Part shown: piece after piece, positions 45,890 through 54,353 of the stretch
Position numbering within the stretch: position 1 is the first letter of the stretch
How the letters are laid out: each line of letters starts with the position of its first letter
Source: Prodigiosinella aquatilis
GTDB taxonomy: Bacteria > Pseudomonadota > Gammaproteobacteria > Enterobacterales > Enterobacteriaceae
Assembly: GCA_030388725.1 (NCBI GenBank)
Contig: CP128857.1
Span: 2,108,001-2,172,000, forward strand
DNA: 64,000 nucleotides
Direction of reading: 5' to 3'
Program-made: the position numbers and the translations under genes
Notes under the pieces: generated by a model
Database searches by the model: none
Told to the model about the DNA's origin: nothing
Seen by the model: only the letters and a program-made list of their open reading frames with translations

Positions 45890-46163
45890 GGGAGGAAAGC
45901 ATGAAGTTTCCAATGTTTTGGCGCAATGCGAGGTGGTCCGCCGGTGCCTGACACAATTACTACTGATAAACGCGGTCGGTCATGATACCGGTACTGGCAT
46001 TGTTGATAGACATACACTCCGCACCGGGATTGGCTTCTAACAGGCATTAAGGAGGAGGGTGGGAATATAGTGGATGGAAACGACAAGCGTAATTGAGATG
46101 AAATGGTAAGGCGTTGGGGTAATTAACGGGCCACCTTAATAGTGACCCGCTATAACAGATAAC

Positions 46164-46631
46164 TTACTTATTCCACTGGCTTATCAAATTACCATTAATG
46201 TACAACGACATTGGACGCGTGACGGGTTCTGGTGGTGTGGGCTCAGGTTCATAGGTGAGGTAGAGAGATTCGTTTTCTTCCCGAACCCAGTTACGTTCAG
46301 TGAGCTTTAACGTAATGCGCACTGCTGTTGTGCCATCCGTATTCTGGCTGATATTGAACCTGAATCCGCGATTACGCACGGCTTCCTGTGTCATCAAATC
46401 CGGCTGGTGGGTACGCAACCAGGAAAGAATCGTCACAAATAATGTATCCAGATTGTCGCTGAAGTTATTCAGTGATAATACCAGTTTGTACTGATATTCA
46501 AATGATAGTGATGTAGCCAATGTTGAGGCAATAGCGCCTTTTTCTATTGTAGATTGCAGTAGCTCAGGGTTCGCCTGCAAACTGGGGAGCATGGCATTAA
46601 GCGCGAGGCGCAGACTTTGTGGCTTTTGCAT
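46164..46631 (-). CDS. R: P2 gpR-like tail completion protein
   Basis: 155 residues. MQKPQSLRLALNAMLPSLQA, PELLQSTIEKGAIASTLATS and VRNRGFRFNISQNTDG are typical of gpR. In P2 gpR and gpS finish the tail end that joins the head; here no gpS frame exists in the 270 bases before gpV. It overlaps the 3' end of lysC. Confidence 0.9.
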   Translation of the reverse strand: MQKPQSLRLALNAMLPSLQANPELLQSTIEKGAIASTLATSLSFEYQYKLVLSLNNFSDNLDTLFVTILSWLRTHQPDLMTQEAVRNRGFRFNISQNTDGTTAVRITLKLTERNWVREENESLYLTYEPEPTPPEPVTRPMSLYINGNLISQWNK

Positions 46632-46884
46632 GATAGTTTTCCTGACATTGTTTAATGGTTTCCACCTGTAGTGCGCAATTGATCAGCGCACTTTCCAACT
46701 GACGGATATCGGCACTTAAGTCACCGTTGCTTTTGGGTTGGCTTCCCGGAATCGGGCAGCTGTGTACGGTCGGACAGCCAGCGTAAATAATCGTTGGGCT
46801 GGTTGAAGGCCGGGCGTGTGTGCAGCCGGGCAATATCGTCAGGTAAAGCAGACTGATACCAACGCCGCAGATTTGTGTTTTCAT
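46597..46884 (-). CDS. lysC: Outer-membrane spanin LysC (Rz1-like)
   Basis: 95-residue lipoprotein. The N-terminal hydrophobic segment ends in the lipobox ILPGC, followed by a proline-bearing mature part. Most of it is encoded out of frame inside lysB, the classic embedded Rz/Rz1 layout. Together with LysB it fuses inner and outer membranes at lysis. Confidence 0.88.
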   Translation of the reverse strand: MKTQICGVGISLLYLTILPGCTHARPSTSPTIIYAGCPTVHSCPIPGSQPKSNGDLSADIRQLESALINCALQVETIKQCQENYHAKATKSAPRA

Positions 46885-47152
46885 TGAGCAACCTCGTCAT
46901 TTCGCGGTTCCGGGTAGTGGCTAACTGCCCGGCCTGCTCTGTTTTAGCCTGAAGTTCTGCCTGTGCCTGAGTATTGTGTTGCGATGTTTCCTGTAGCGTA
47001 TTGATAGTGACCTCCTGGGCTATCAGCGTGTTTTTTTGCTGTCCCAGCGTCTGGTTAGCAGAAGCCAGTTCTTGACTCAGATGGTGGGTTTGCCATATCA
47101 ATCCGGCGATGAGACCAGCAGATAACACCAGTAATATCAGTAATGTTTTCAC
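46721..47152 (-). CDS. lysB: Inner-membrane spanin LysB (Rz-like)
   Basis: 143 residues with an N-terminal anchor (LLILLVLSAGLIAGLIW) and a periplasmic coiled coil rich in Q, E and A (LSQELASANQTLGQQKNTLI, TQAQAELQAKTEQAGQLATT). It overlaps the endolysin gene by four bases upstream and lysC downstream. Confidence 0.9.
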   Translation of the reverse strand: MKTLLILLVLSAGLIAGLIWQTHHLSQELASANQTLGQQKNTLIAQEVTINTLQETSQHNTQAQAELQAKTEQAGQLATTRNREMTRLLNENTNLRRWYQSALPDDIARLHTRPAFNQPNDYLRWLSDRTQLPDSGKPTQKQR

Positions 47153-47658
47153 ATCACCCCCGTTAGACAGAGCGTCCGTTCCCGTTTGCGACGTTGTTCC
47201 AGGCCAGGAGAAATCACTCCGTTGATGTAAATCCAGCGTGATAATTGATTACAGGCGTCGAGCCAGCGTTGTTTGTTAATGAAAAAGGCTAACGTGGATT
47301 GACATGCAGCGCGGGAGCCGACATTAAAGGTAAAGCTTACAACTGCGTCATAGATCGGCTGCGGCATCTTTACCGGCATGCAGTGGGACAACGCATGTTC
47401 TACGTTAATCACATCTGAAACGAGATTGGCTGCCGCTTCCTGTTCCGTAATGGTGTGATGGGGGGATACACCGGCTGTGTGGCCAATACCGTTAGTCCAT
47501 ACATGTGCACTGCATTTATAAGGTGACAGTTGGCAACCTTCCAGATTGGCAATGAGTGCTAATCCATTTCTGGAGGTATGTAGCCGGGAATAGTCGGGTA
47601 GCAGGGCCGCTAGCATCAATACCGTAGCGGCAATACAGCGCTTAGCGGTTGAGTTCAT
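47149..47658 (-). CDS. K: Phage endolysin (T4-type lysozyme)
   Basis: 169-residue glycoside hydrolase that cuts murein. The catalytic glutamate is in LIANLEGCQLSPYKC and the threonine in HVWTNGIGHTAGV; the position equivalent to T4 Asp20 is a cysteine, as in many phage lysozymes. The N-terminal segment CIAATVLMLAALLPDYS looks like a SAR signal-anchor, so export may not need the holin. It overlaps the holin gene by 17 bases. Confidence 0.9.
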   Translation of the reverse strand: MNSTAKRCIAATVLMLAALLPDYSRLHTSRNGLALIANLEGCQLSPYKCSAHVWTNGIGHTAGVSPHHTITEQEAAANLVSDVINVEHALSHCMPVKMPQPIYDAVVSFTFNVGSRAACQSTLAFFINKQRWLDACNQLSRWIYINGVISPGLEQRRKRERTLCLTGVM

Positions 47659-47851
47659 CGAATACCTCGGGACGCAAGTTCGTGCGCCGCAGTAATTGAT
47701 AACTTTTTCTCCGGTAATACCAATTCACCAGAAAGGTTCCTACGCCGACAGCGGCACCGATGAAAAAAGCGATATCTTGTGATGACAATCCACCAAACCA
47801 GGCCAGAAAAACGGCAACAGCATAAGATATAGTAGAGGTGGCTTTTTCCAT
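47642..47851 (-). CDS. Phage 21/HP1-type holin
   Basis: 69 residues with two hydrophobic helices (SYAVAVFLAWFGG and IAFFIGAAVGVGTFLVNWYY) and a basic tail (RRKSYQLLRR), a class II pinholin-like layout. It lies between gpX and the endolysin, the Y position of P2. Confidence 0.88.
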   Translation of the reverse strand: MEKATSTISYAVAVFLAWFGGLSSQDIAFFIGAAVGVGTFLVNWYYRRKSYQLLRRTNLRPEVFDELNR

Positions 47852-47853
47852 GG

Positions 47854-48057
47854 TTATTCCCAGATATTGATAGTTTCACGTGTCGATGAGGACTGGATAA
47901 TAGGAAGCTCAACTGCCGTACCGTGGGGAAGGATTGGGCCCAAATCGGCAAGGCCAGGATTCGATTGCAGTACGGTTTCCACAACACCTTGTGTGCGGCC
48001 GTAGTAGCGATAGCATAGGGCATCAAGGGTATCGTCTTGGTGGGCATAAATTTTCAT
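47854..48057 (-). CDS. X: P2 gpX-like tail protein
   Basis: 67-residue LysM-like tail protein. MKIYAHQDDTLDALCYRYYG and VVETVLQSNPGLADLGPILP are diagnostic. The ATG abuts the TAA of the preceding small gene, with GGAG eight bases upstream. Confidence 0.93.
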   Translation of the reverse strand: MKIYAHQDDTLDALCYRYYGRTQGVVETVLQSNPGLADLGPILPHGTAVELPIIQSSSTRETINIWE

Positions 48058-48240
48058 TTAACAATCTCCACTCAGAGAAGAACGGGTATTGCACAGTTGT
48101 TCGATGTTTGCGGCATGACGACATGGCGTTTTAATGCTTTGGTTGACGAACATGATTTCTGGCTGAACGCCAAGCCAGAAAAATAGGCTTTTTATCAACG
48201 GTTCACGCTCTGATTGAGCGTTAGGTAATCGTGTGGACAT
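48058..48240 (-). CDS. Small cysteine-containing protein at the P2 L position
   Basis: 60 residues, first gene of the late operon. A TGAGG ribosome site precedes the ATG and its stop touches the gpX start. The sequence (LIKSLFFWLGVQPEIMFVNQ, three cysteines in the C-terminal third) does not resemble head completion protein L, which occupies this place in P2. No family recognised; it could be a remnant or a new small late protein. Confidence 0.5.
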   Translation of the reverse strand: MSTRLPNAQSEREPLIKSLFFWLGVQPEIMFVNQSIKTPCRHAANIEQLCNTRSSLSGDC

Positions 48241-48859
48241 GAAACCTCAGAATGAATAAAAACAGTGAATGTCAGGCCTGCTATCCTCCTGGGCCAGGGA
48301 ACATATCGCAACGAAGGGGGGTTGTTCCTTATTACATACAACCACTCATGTGTCGTGATGCTCAGTGGTTAACCGATGAATACGGTGTAAATGGAAAGCG
48401 CCATGCGATGGGCTTCTGAGCGAGTAACGGGGGAATAGCCGATGCCAATACTTACAGGGAGTACGACATACTTTTGACATCAGCGGGGTTCGGTGTGTAA
48501 CGACACTATTTTCAACGACGAGTTGATAGTTCAGAGGCGTGAAAGATCAATACAATCTTTGTGTTGGATATACTCACTGTTACAGAGAGATATTCACACC
48601 TATAGGTGTCATCAGTAAAGGCAGAAACGTGTGATCGGCGGTTTACCAAATAACACCTGAAAGTTATGGATGATGGCGCAGATAGTCAAACCGGCCTAAC
48701 AATTTAAGGTAGCCCCATGGGCATGGCTTCATCAAAAAAGCTGAAATGAGGAGAAGACTTTGTATCTGGCGGACATAAAATACTGGCAGGGAAAAGGAGA
48801 TATGACGTTTTTAATTCTAGCCAGTGGAACTCCTGCTGAATATTACCGATCATAATTTT
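48241..48859. other. Late promoter region where P2 carries head genes
   Basis: About 620 bp without a supportable gene. It lies between the early side (LexA-controlled gene and A) and the tail operon, where P2 would have the portal, terminase and capsid block Q-P-O-N-M-L. The Ogr box at 48321-48342 is the only clear signal. I found no recognisable head-gene remnant. Confidence 0.6.
48321..48342 (-). promoter_or_regulatory. Ogr-type late promoter element
   Basis: Perfect dyad GTTGT-n12-ACAAC (TGT 48323-48325, ACA 48338-48340), the binding pattern of P2 Ogr/Delta activators. With the usual centre at -55, transcription would start near 48276 on the minus strand, 36 bases before the first late gene at 48240. 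Confidence 0.82.
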
Positions 48860-49081
48860 TTACTGTCCATGCTGCGCTAACCATGTATCCAATAGTTGAA
48901 AATTACCATAACTCTTAAGAATTTTTTGATAATCATCGGTGGATATGGCGTTGTGAGACAAATCCGCAATCAATGACATGGCGATTTTCATTTCTTCAGG
49001 ATTACATTGTGATATCAGTGACATATCAGCAATTAATCTAATCCGTGATAGGGATAACCCTGTGTTCTCAGTTTGTTCCAC
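48860..49081 (-). CDS. SOS-controlled 73-aa protein, candidate antirepressor
   Basis: 73 residues, GTG start with AAAGG just upstream, helical by eye (LSLSRIRLIADMSLISQCNP, EEMKIAMSLIADLSHNAIST). No membrane segment or recognised domain. A near-perfect LexA box lies 20 bases before the start codon, over its promoter. In phage 186 the LexA-controlled gene is tum, an antirepressor of CI; this protein is not recognisably Tum but sits in the same regulatory logic with a 186-type CI. Function is inferred. Confidence 0.7.
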   Translation of the reverse strand: MEQTENTGLSLSRIRLIADMSLISQCNPEEMKIAMSLIADLSHNAISTDDYQKILKSYGNFQLLDTWLAQHGQ

Positions 49082-49100
49082 GATACCTTTTCCATTGGCT

Positions 49101-49120
49101 GACTGTATTTATATACAGTA
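49101..49120 (-). promoter_or_regulatory. LexA box of the 73-aa gene
   Basis: On the minus strand it reads TACTGTATATAAATACAGTC, 19 of 20 matches to the consensus with an intact CTG-n10-CAG. It overlaps the -10 region of a promoter whose -35 (TTGACG, 49140-49145) is well placed. Expected to be repressed by LexA and opened by DNA damage. Confidence 0.93.
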
Positions 49121-49186
49121 TTTTATATATTGAAATGTTCGTCAACACATAAGTTCATAAGATGTGGCTACATAATGTGTCTTTAA

Positions 49187-51452
49187 TCATTTTTTAATCG
49201 AATTCCCGTTCTGAAGATTATGAATTCTCTGGCCCTCTACAATTATGGTAGCGCCACGGGCCAGTGCTTCCCGTTCCCAACGTGATGTTGCGATACCTTG
49301 TTGCGGGAGTGCCGTTTTTAGATAAACCAACTGTTGGCGTTGCGTTTGAGTCAAACGAGATGATGGCGTTCGTGGGAGATCTTCTGTGGGATCCACTGGT
49401 TGTTGCAGGAAACGACGCTGAGGGGTTTGTCGGAGAACTGAAATGGCCAGCGTCCGCATTACGTTCTCATCCTGCCAGTCAACACAAGCTGATTGTGTGG
49501 ATGAGTTCCCACCATTATAGGGTTGATACTGTACATTCGCTTGCCGCAGAAGAGGACGTCTCGCATTCGACCCACAGTTATTGACAGAACTCCAAGGCGT
49601 TGCAACATCGCGGGTTAAATGGGATGCCTCTGATTCAGTAGATTTGCTAACGATACGCCACTCATTTGGCCGAGTTGTGAAGATGTGTTCCGTACCATAG
49701 CGGGGAGAAAAAAATGCCGGTGACTTTTGCGATTTTTTCATCATAAACATTAAGATAATCGCTCAGTGTTCGGGCGACGCGCACAGATTGCCGGATCCGG
49801 GGGGTGTTGGCTCCGCCCTGAGCCTGGATGTAAGCGGCGAAGTCGCCGACATCGGCTGCTTGCCTTACGGCTTCGATTTGTTTATCAAAGTGTTTTTCCA
49901 GTGACATAGTGCGGATACGCCGGCACTCTCGGTAGGCGCCGATAGTGGGTAATCCGATAAAATGGAATTGTGGAATGCGCCAGGTTGAGGCCCAGGCAGT
50001 GACTGCCGCTGCGGTTTCTTTTAATGGTCTGTTGGTTTCGTTGTCCAGCTCGTTATCCAGAGCATAGCCATCAATATTTTTGGCGATGTACTTGGCAAGG
50101 TATCCCGCTGCTCCGCCTTTATTCAAATGTTTGCAATCGACACGGTTTTGTTGGGCACCCGCTTCGTTTCCATCTTCTTTCAGCGCGTAGTGGCGTAGGA
50201 TATCAACGATGGCTTGCCGTTGTTCTCGGGTGCAATACAGCATCATGTGCCAGTGTGGGGTGCCATCATGATGAGGCTCTACGACTCTCAGTCCATAAAC
50301 CGGCAATTTGCGATCCTTCAGTGCAGTGCGAATGTTACCCCACATTCTGACCAGGTAATGCTGAGCGTCTTTGGGGGTATAGCATGAATGATTCCAATGC
50401 CGATTAAGCAGGACTCGTTTTTCATGGCCCACGACACGGGTAGCGTGATATTTGGATGGGGTTGTCAGCGTAATGAACATACCGATGTCACCCCGCTCGC
50501 AGGCATAGCGCTCAATACCTGCAATGGTGCTCATCAGTTCCATTCGTCGGATTTCTGGATTGGCAATACTGGACATAACTTTGTCAATGAGCTCAATGCG
50601 TTCTCCAGTGTGGATATTTTCCAATTCACAACTTTTCAAAAAATCGAAGTTAGATATCCGGCGTGCATGGATGTCTTGTATCGCCTGATGGCTGGCATAG
50701 GGTGAGGTCGCTCTGGTAACCTGGCCAATAGCTATTAATAACGCTTCACGCCAACGCGCACGTTGGTTTTTTAACTGGCGCTCCCACCAACGTTCTGTAA
50801 CCAGACGGATGAGTGCTGCGAAGGCGTTGCGTTGCGTGAGACGTTTTTTTTGATATTTATGCCAATGCAGGGGCGCAATGTTAAAGGCCCGAGCCATTCC
50901 GGCAACTTTGCCGTATAGCCATTGTTGTGCCACATCAGTAAATAGTTGCTGTCTGTCACCCTGGTGCATAGCAAGATATTCATCACTGAGATCGTTATAA
51001 GCGTCATGCATTTGTCTGGCGATATGACTGGCAAATGTGCGCAAGGTTTTATCAGACATATCCGGTAAGCATTGATAATTATCCTCGTTGTTGAGGAAAC
51101 GGGGCGATATGCTGATATTCATCTGATGTCGCATGTTAATAGCTTCAATACGTGACCAAAGCCGTTCATCAACCATCCGTAGATAACGAAATGCAGTCTG
51201 TAATCCTTGATTTTGTTTAAGAAATTCAAAACGCCGTTGGAAATGAGTGGCAAGAAAACGCGGCAATGTATTCAGGCGTAATAGTACAGCCTGTCCTTGA
51301 TGCATCTCTTCACAAGACAGCAACGATATTTCTTGACCAATTGCCGGGCGCGGTGCATTCCATGGATAAGGCCCAACGAACGTAGTGTCGTGTCTACCGG
51401 GGAACGGAGGTGGCAGTGTCGGGGGGAACCGCCCCCGGACTGATAGTGTCAT
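49187..51452 (-). pseudogene. A: P2 gpA-like replication endonuclease, frameshifted
   Basis: Rolling-circle HUH nuclease of the P2 A family. The main frame (51452 to 49662) has ERGDIGMFITLTTPSKYH, the HUH motif TPHWHMMLYC and the tyrosine pair in GYLAKYIAKNIDGYALDNE. A T7 run (49708-49714, minus strand) shifts the frame after AKVTGIFF. The proper C-terminus, SPRYGTEHIFTTRPNEWRIV to ARGATIIVEGQRI, continues in the next frame to 49187. Six Ts would restore it. Replication is not needed by a tail-only particle. Confidence 0.85.
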
Positions 51453-51548
51453 GTGCGGTCACTCTGAAAGACAATTAATTGATACAAAAGAAAAAGATTG
51501 TCCTGACGGACGACCAGTCAATCAGGACAGCAACGGGTCGGGAAATTG

Positions 51549-51773
51549 TCATGATGACCCCTGAACGCGGCGTTTTTTATGTTCCCGAATTTCCTGACAT
51601 GACACACAGCAAGTGACACCAGGAATGGCCAGCCGGCGTGCTTCCGGGATTATTGCATCACAGTCTTCACAGGTATGTGCTGATATCTGTGTCGGCAATT
51701 TGCGGGCACTGGCAATCTGGGCTGATAGTATTAACGCTTGTTGTTCTTGGGATATATCCATACTGTCTGCCAT
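51549..51773 (-). CDS. TraR/DksA-type zinc finger protein
   Basis: 74 residues starting MADSMDISQEQQALIL. A four-cysteine zinc finger (CEDCDAIIPEARRLAIPGVT followed by CCVSCQE) is the mark of the phage TraR/DksA group, which binds the RNA polymerase secondary channel. Its ATG overlaps the upstream stop (TAATG), so I prefer it to the longer reading. Standard member of the P2-type early operon. Confidence 0.88.
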   Translation of the reverse strand: MADSMDISQEQQALILSAQIASARKLPTQISAHTCEDCDAIIPEARRLAIPGVTCCVSCQEIREHKKRRVQGSS

Positions 51774-52000
51774 TAGTACCGTTCCCCTACCTGATGCTGA
51801 ATTTTTTCTGCTTCCAGACAAAGTAGTTCGACAATGTCAGGTGCGGAAAGGTGTTCATGTTGGGCGTGAGCGGCCAGTTGTTTTAGATAACCTGCGTAAA
51901 AACGGGCCGCTTCTGACAGCAGCTCTTCGCGTCGTGTTATTAGCGCTTGGTCGAAAGCAGACTGCGGCTGGTAATGGTGTGATAATGATTGATTTTTCAA
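51773..52000 (-). CDS. DUF2732-type early protein
   Basis: 75 residues. AFDQALITRREELLSEAARF and LSAPDIVELLCLEAEKIQHQ fit the DUF2732 family found between the regulator region and gene A in P2-like phages. Role unknown. It lies 79 bases after the 169-residue gene and overlaps the zinc finger gene by one base. Confidence 0.72.
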   Translation of the reverse strand: MKNQSLSHHYQPQSAFDQALITRREELLSEAARFYAGYLKQLAAHAQHEHLSAPDIVELLCLEAEKIQHQVGERY

Positions 52001-52079
52001 AATATTTATCCTTTTCAGACAGTAGAAAGCCTGTCGCTATTGCGACCGCGTTTCATGCTTTAATCTGATTTAGCTTGAG

Positions 52080-52589
52080 TTACTGGGTATAATTTTCAGG
52101 TTTTACACTGGTGAGAATGGCTGGGGTGTCATCAAACAGTGTTTTCAGCTCATCCAGTGCCACCAGCAATGACGTACTCCAGGTACAACTTTGGTCCTCT
52201 ATTCTTTGGATTGGTTGGTTGAATTCAGTGGCTGATAATCCGGCATGGAAAAACAGTGTTCGGCGTTCACTGATAGAGAGTCGATGAATAAAACCAAGAA
52301 CTGATGTTGACAGCCGCGGTGAATGATTGAAGGCCTGGCGTAGTTCATCGAGTGCGCTAATTACCCGTTCGCGGGTGGTTTCATCCATCTCTTCCAGTTG
52401 ATACACCGTATCGCTATTGCCCAATCCAGCATGGAAGCAGATTGTTCGCCGATAGCGCTCTGACATCCGGTTGTAAAAATTGCAAGTGTGCCGCCAGCGT
52501 GGTTCCGCAAAATATTTTCCGATCAGTGATCGCAATTTTGCCGGCATTTCCTGTAGATGTGTGGCTGTAACAGCATAATGTGATGTCAT
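52080..52589 (-). CDS. Internally duplicated early protein, 169 aa
   Basis: Two related halves: residues about 43-95 (ERYRRTICFHAGLGNSD, ISALDELRQAF) and 106-160 (SERRTLFFHAGLSATEF, LVALDELKTLF), each with R-R/R-T-I/L-x-F-H-A-G-L. ATG 52589 has a perfect GGAGG eight bases upstream. It is the first gene of the early operon ahead of A. No named family recognised, though similar proteins precede gene A in P2-like phages. Confidence 0.65.
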   Translation of the reverse strand: MTSHYAVTATHLQEMPAKLRSLIGKYFAEPRWRHTCNFYNRMSERYRRTICFHAGLGNSDTVYQLEEMDETTRERVISALDELRQAFNHSPRLSTSVLGFIHRLSISERRTLFFHAGLSATEFNQPIQRIEDQSCTWSTSLLVALDELKTLFDDTPAILTSVKPENYTQ

Positions 52590-52662
52590 AACAGATGCCT
52601 CCGTCATAAATTGCATGATGAACGAAACAATTTTGATGAAACGATTGATGCTATTATTATGG

Positions 52663-52680
52663 AATTCGATTTATCGAATT
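52663..52680. promoter_or_regulatory. Perfect 8-bp palindrome upstream of the early operon
   Basis: AATTCGAT-tt-ATCGAATT, about 75 bases before the 169-residue gene. Its symmetry and place suggest an operator for CI or a Cox/Apl-like protein on the early promoter; no direct evidence. Confidence 0.5.
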
Positions 52681-52924
52681 ATGGTTTGGCATAGTGATAG
52701 CTGGTTGTTCTATGATGACCTCTCGACACAAATAGTTTCTATTTATCAAGTATCTGTTGTGATTTCTTGTCACTAAGATGTGTTTCTTTTCCATATTTTT
52801 GCATTTGCGAATGAATATAAAAGTTTTGGTTAGGAAGTTGAGCAGTAATCTCGTCCTGTTGATACCCCATTTTTGGGATGTAAAGACATCAGAACCGTTC
52901 ACCGGGCCACGCTATTTACCTCAT

Positions 52925-53080
52925 TTAGTAAATGAAACGTGATGAGTGATGGTGTACTTGATTATGCCATCGTGGTGATGGGATGGCTTGGGTAGTCGTG
53001 TTCGCATCACTGGCGTTGGGTATTCGACAGTAAGATTTCTCTTTAGAAAGGTGTGATTGGATTGCAATGTCATCAGACAT
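52925..53080 (-). CDS. Small early protein divergent from cI
   Basis: 51 residues (MSDDIAIQSHLSKEKSYCRI, histidine-rich end). An AGGAGA ribosome site lies nine bases before the ATG. It occupies the place of cox/apl in P2-like phages, the first gene transcribed away from the repressor, but shows no recognisable helix-turn-helix. A non-coding leader cannot be excluded. Confidence 0.4.
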   Translation of the reverse strand: MSDDIAIQSHLSKEKSYCRIPNASDANTTTQAIPSPRWHNQVHHHSSRFIY

Positions 53081-53183
53081 AAAGCAATATCTCCTGCAGG
53101 TTATGGTGTTGTATGGTGATACATGTGGCGTGGAGACACTATAGAACACATTACGTGTATATGTAAATACTCTCGAGGTGTTT

Positions 53184-54047
53184 TTGAATATAAATAGTAG
53201 TACCGCAGTAGCAGCCTCTGTACTTGAACGTATCATGTCAAGCTATGGGGTAAAAACTCAAAAGGAATTGAGCGAAGTTACTGAAATTCCTACAAACACA
53301 ATCAGTAACTGGATTCAGCGTGAAAATGTTCCTGGTAATATCATCCTTAAGTGCGCACTTGATACTGGCGCAGATGCTGGATGGTTAGTTACGGGGAGTT
53401 TCGCAAATTCAAACAATGTGCTTGGTAGAACGCCGTTGAAAGGTAAGGTGCTTTATGAACAGATTTTATCTTCCGGTGGTAAAGCGGTGCTCCGTCGAAT
53501 GTTGGATGCCTACGGTTTTAGTACGCAAAAAGAGTTAGGTGACTTACTGGGAATCGCGCCTGGTACCATCAGCACCTGGATTCGTCGAGACTTTTTTCCT
53601 GGTGATGTTGTGATAGCTTGCGCACTTGATACTGGGGTTTCGCTGGAATGGTTAGCCATTGGTAAGGGACGGGCTGTTCAGGCGGAAAGTCATAGCGATG
53701 AGAATAAGGAAACGGATATTATTCCGATCCCTTGCAAAATGCTCAAGGTCGGCAAATTGTACGATGCTGCACACTGGAAGGCTGACCCACAGTTTTTACC
53801 CAAAGGATTGCTCAATCCATTGCGGATCGAAAGTAGTTCCGCATCATGGTTGGTGGATACTGGGGTGACGAGCGTCAGTAATGGGCGTTGGTTGCTGGAT
53901 ATTGATGGTAAAAGCGATATTTATGACGTTGCGCTGTTACCGGGTCGCAAGATTAATGTGGTGGGGAGTTCTTCTCACTTCCAATGTGGTGCGGATGAGG
54001 TGACTCCACTGGGTTTTGTAATAATGACGCTTACCATGAATATCTGA
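53184..54047 (+). CDS. cI: 186-type CI repressor with duplicated HTH domain
   Basis: 287 residues. Two phage CI N-terminal helix-turn-helix domains stand in tandem: about 12-71 (QKELSEVTEIPTNTISNWIQ) and 101-160 (QKELGDLLGIAPGTISTWIR). By eye, 28 of 61 aligned positions are identical. The C-terminal domain (about 175-287, NGRWLLDIDGKSDIYDVALL, LPGRKINVVGSSSHFQCG) matches the 186 CI oligomerisation domain. It has no peptidase features, so LexA-type self-cleavage is unlikely. Start taken as TTG 53184 five bases after GAGG; GTG 53178 is possible. Confidence 0.88.
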   Translation: MNINSSTAVAASVLERIMSSYGVKTQKELSEVTEIPTNTISNWIQRENVPGNIILKCALDTGADAGWLVTGSFANSNNVLGRTPLKGKVLYEQILSSGGKAVLRRMLDAYGFSTQKELGDLLGIAPGTISTWIRRDFFPGDVVIACALDTGVSLEWLAIGKGRAVQAESHSDENKETDIIPIPCKMLKVGKLYDAAHWKADPQFLPKGLLNPLRIESSSASWLVDTGVTSVSNGRWLLDIDGKSDIYDVALLPGRKINVVGSSSHFQCGADEVTPLGFVIMTLTMNI

Positions 54048-54097
54048 TCGTTTATTGCAAACTGACACTTTGTTGCCCAATATTAAAATTGTGCAAT

Positions 54098-54117
54098 ACT
54101 GTATATAAATAGAGTGG
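54098..54117 (+). promoter_or_regulatory. Second LexA-like box, downstream of cI
   Basis: TACTGTATATAAATAGAGTG: its first 15 bases are identical to the 49101-49120 box read on the minus strand. One half-site deviates (GAG for CAG). A TTGCCC -35 lies 17 bases before ATACTG. Transcription would run rightward for about 280 bases to the hairpin at 54354. Confidence 0.65.
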
Positions 54118-54169
54118 TGAGCCCGTTTCCTATCATTACTTTAATGAGAGTGCGCTCTAGCTATAGTTA

Positions 54170-54229
54170 ATGATATTTAATATTCTACTTTCGATTATTG
54201 TGTTCAGTATCGATATGAAAATAAAGTGA
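54170..54229 (+). CDS. Possible 19-aa hydrophobic peptide
   Basis: ATG-initiated 19-codon frame, MIFNILLSIIVFSIDMKIK, about 55 bases after the LexA-like box. Size, hydrophobic core and basic end recall SOS-induced membrane peptides such as TisB. No good ribosome site is visible, so it may be chance in AT-rich DNA. Confidence 0.25.
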   Translation: MIFNILLSIIVFSIDMKIK

Positions 54230-54353
54230 ATATCATTACCAACGTGATGGTTGTCTAATCCCGATAGATTTTGAAATACAGAAAGGCGGCAATAGTATGA
54301 ATTCTAATGAATATAAAAAATTATAATAAAAATAGAGTAGTAACCATCCCGTT

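Noticed and set aside
45960..46030. Ogr box upstream of gpV
   Set aside because: A TGT...ACA pair is present but with spacing of 10 instead of 12, so it does not meet the pattern.
52657..52902. Minus-strand frame of up to 81 codons in the early control region
   Set aside because: No ribosome site at any ATG, and it overlaps the palindrome and likely promoters; treated as regulatory spacer.
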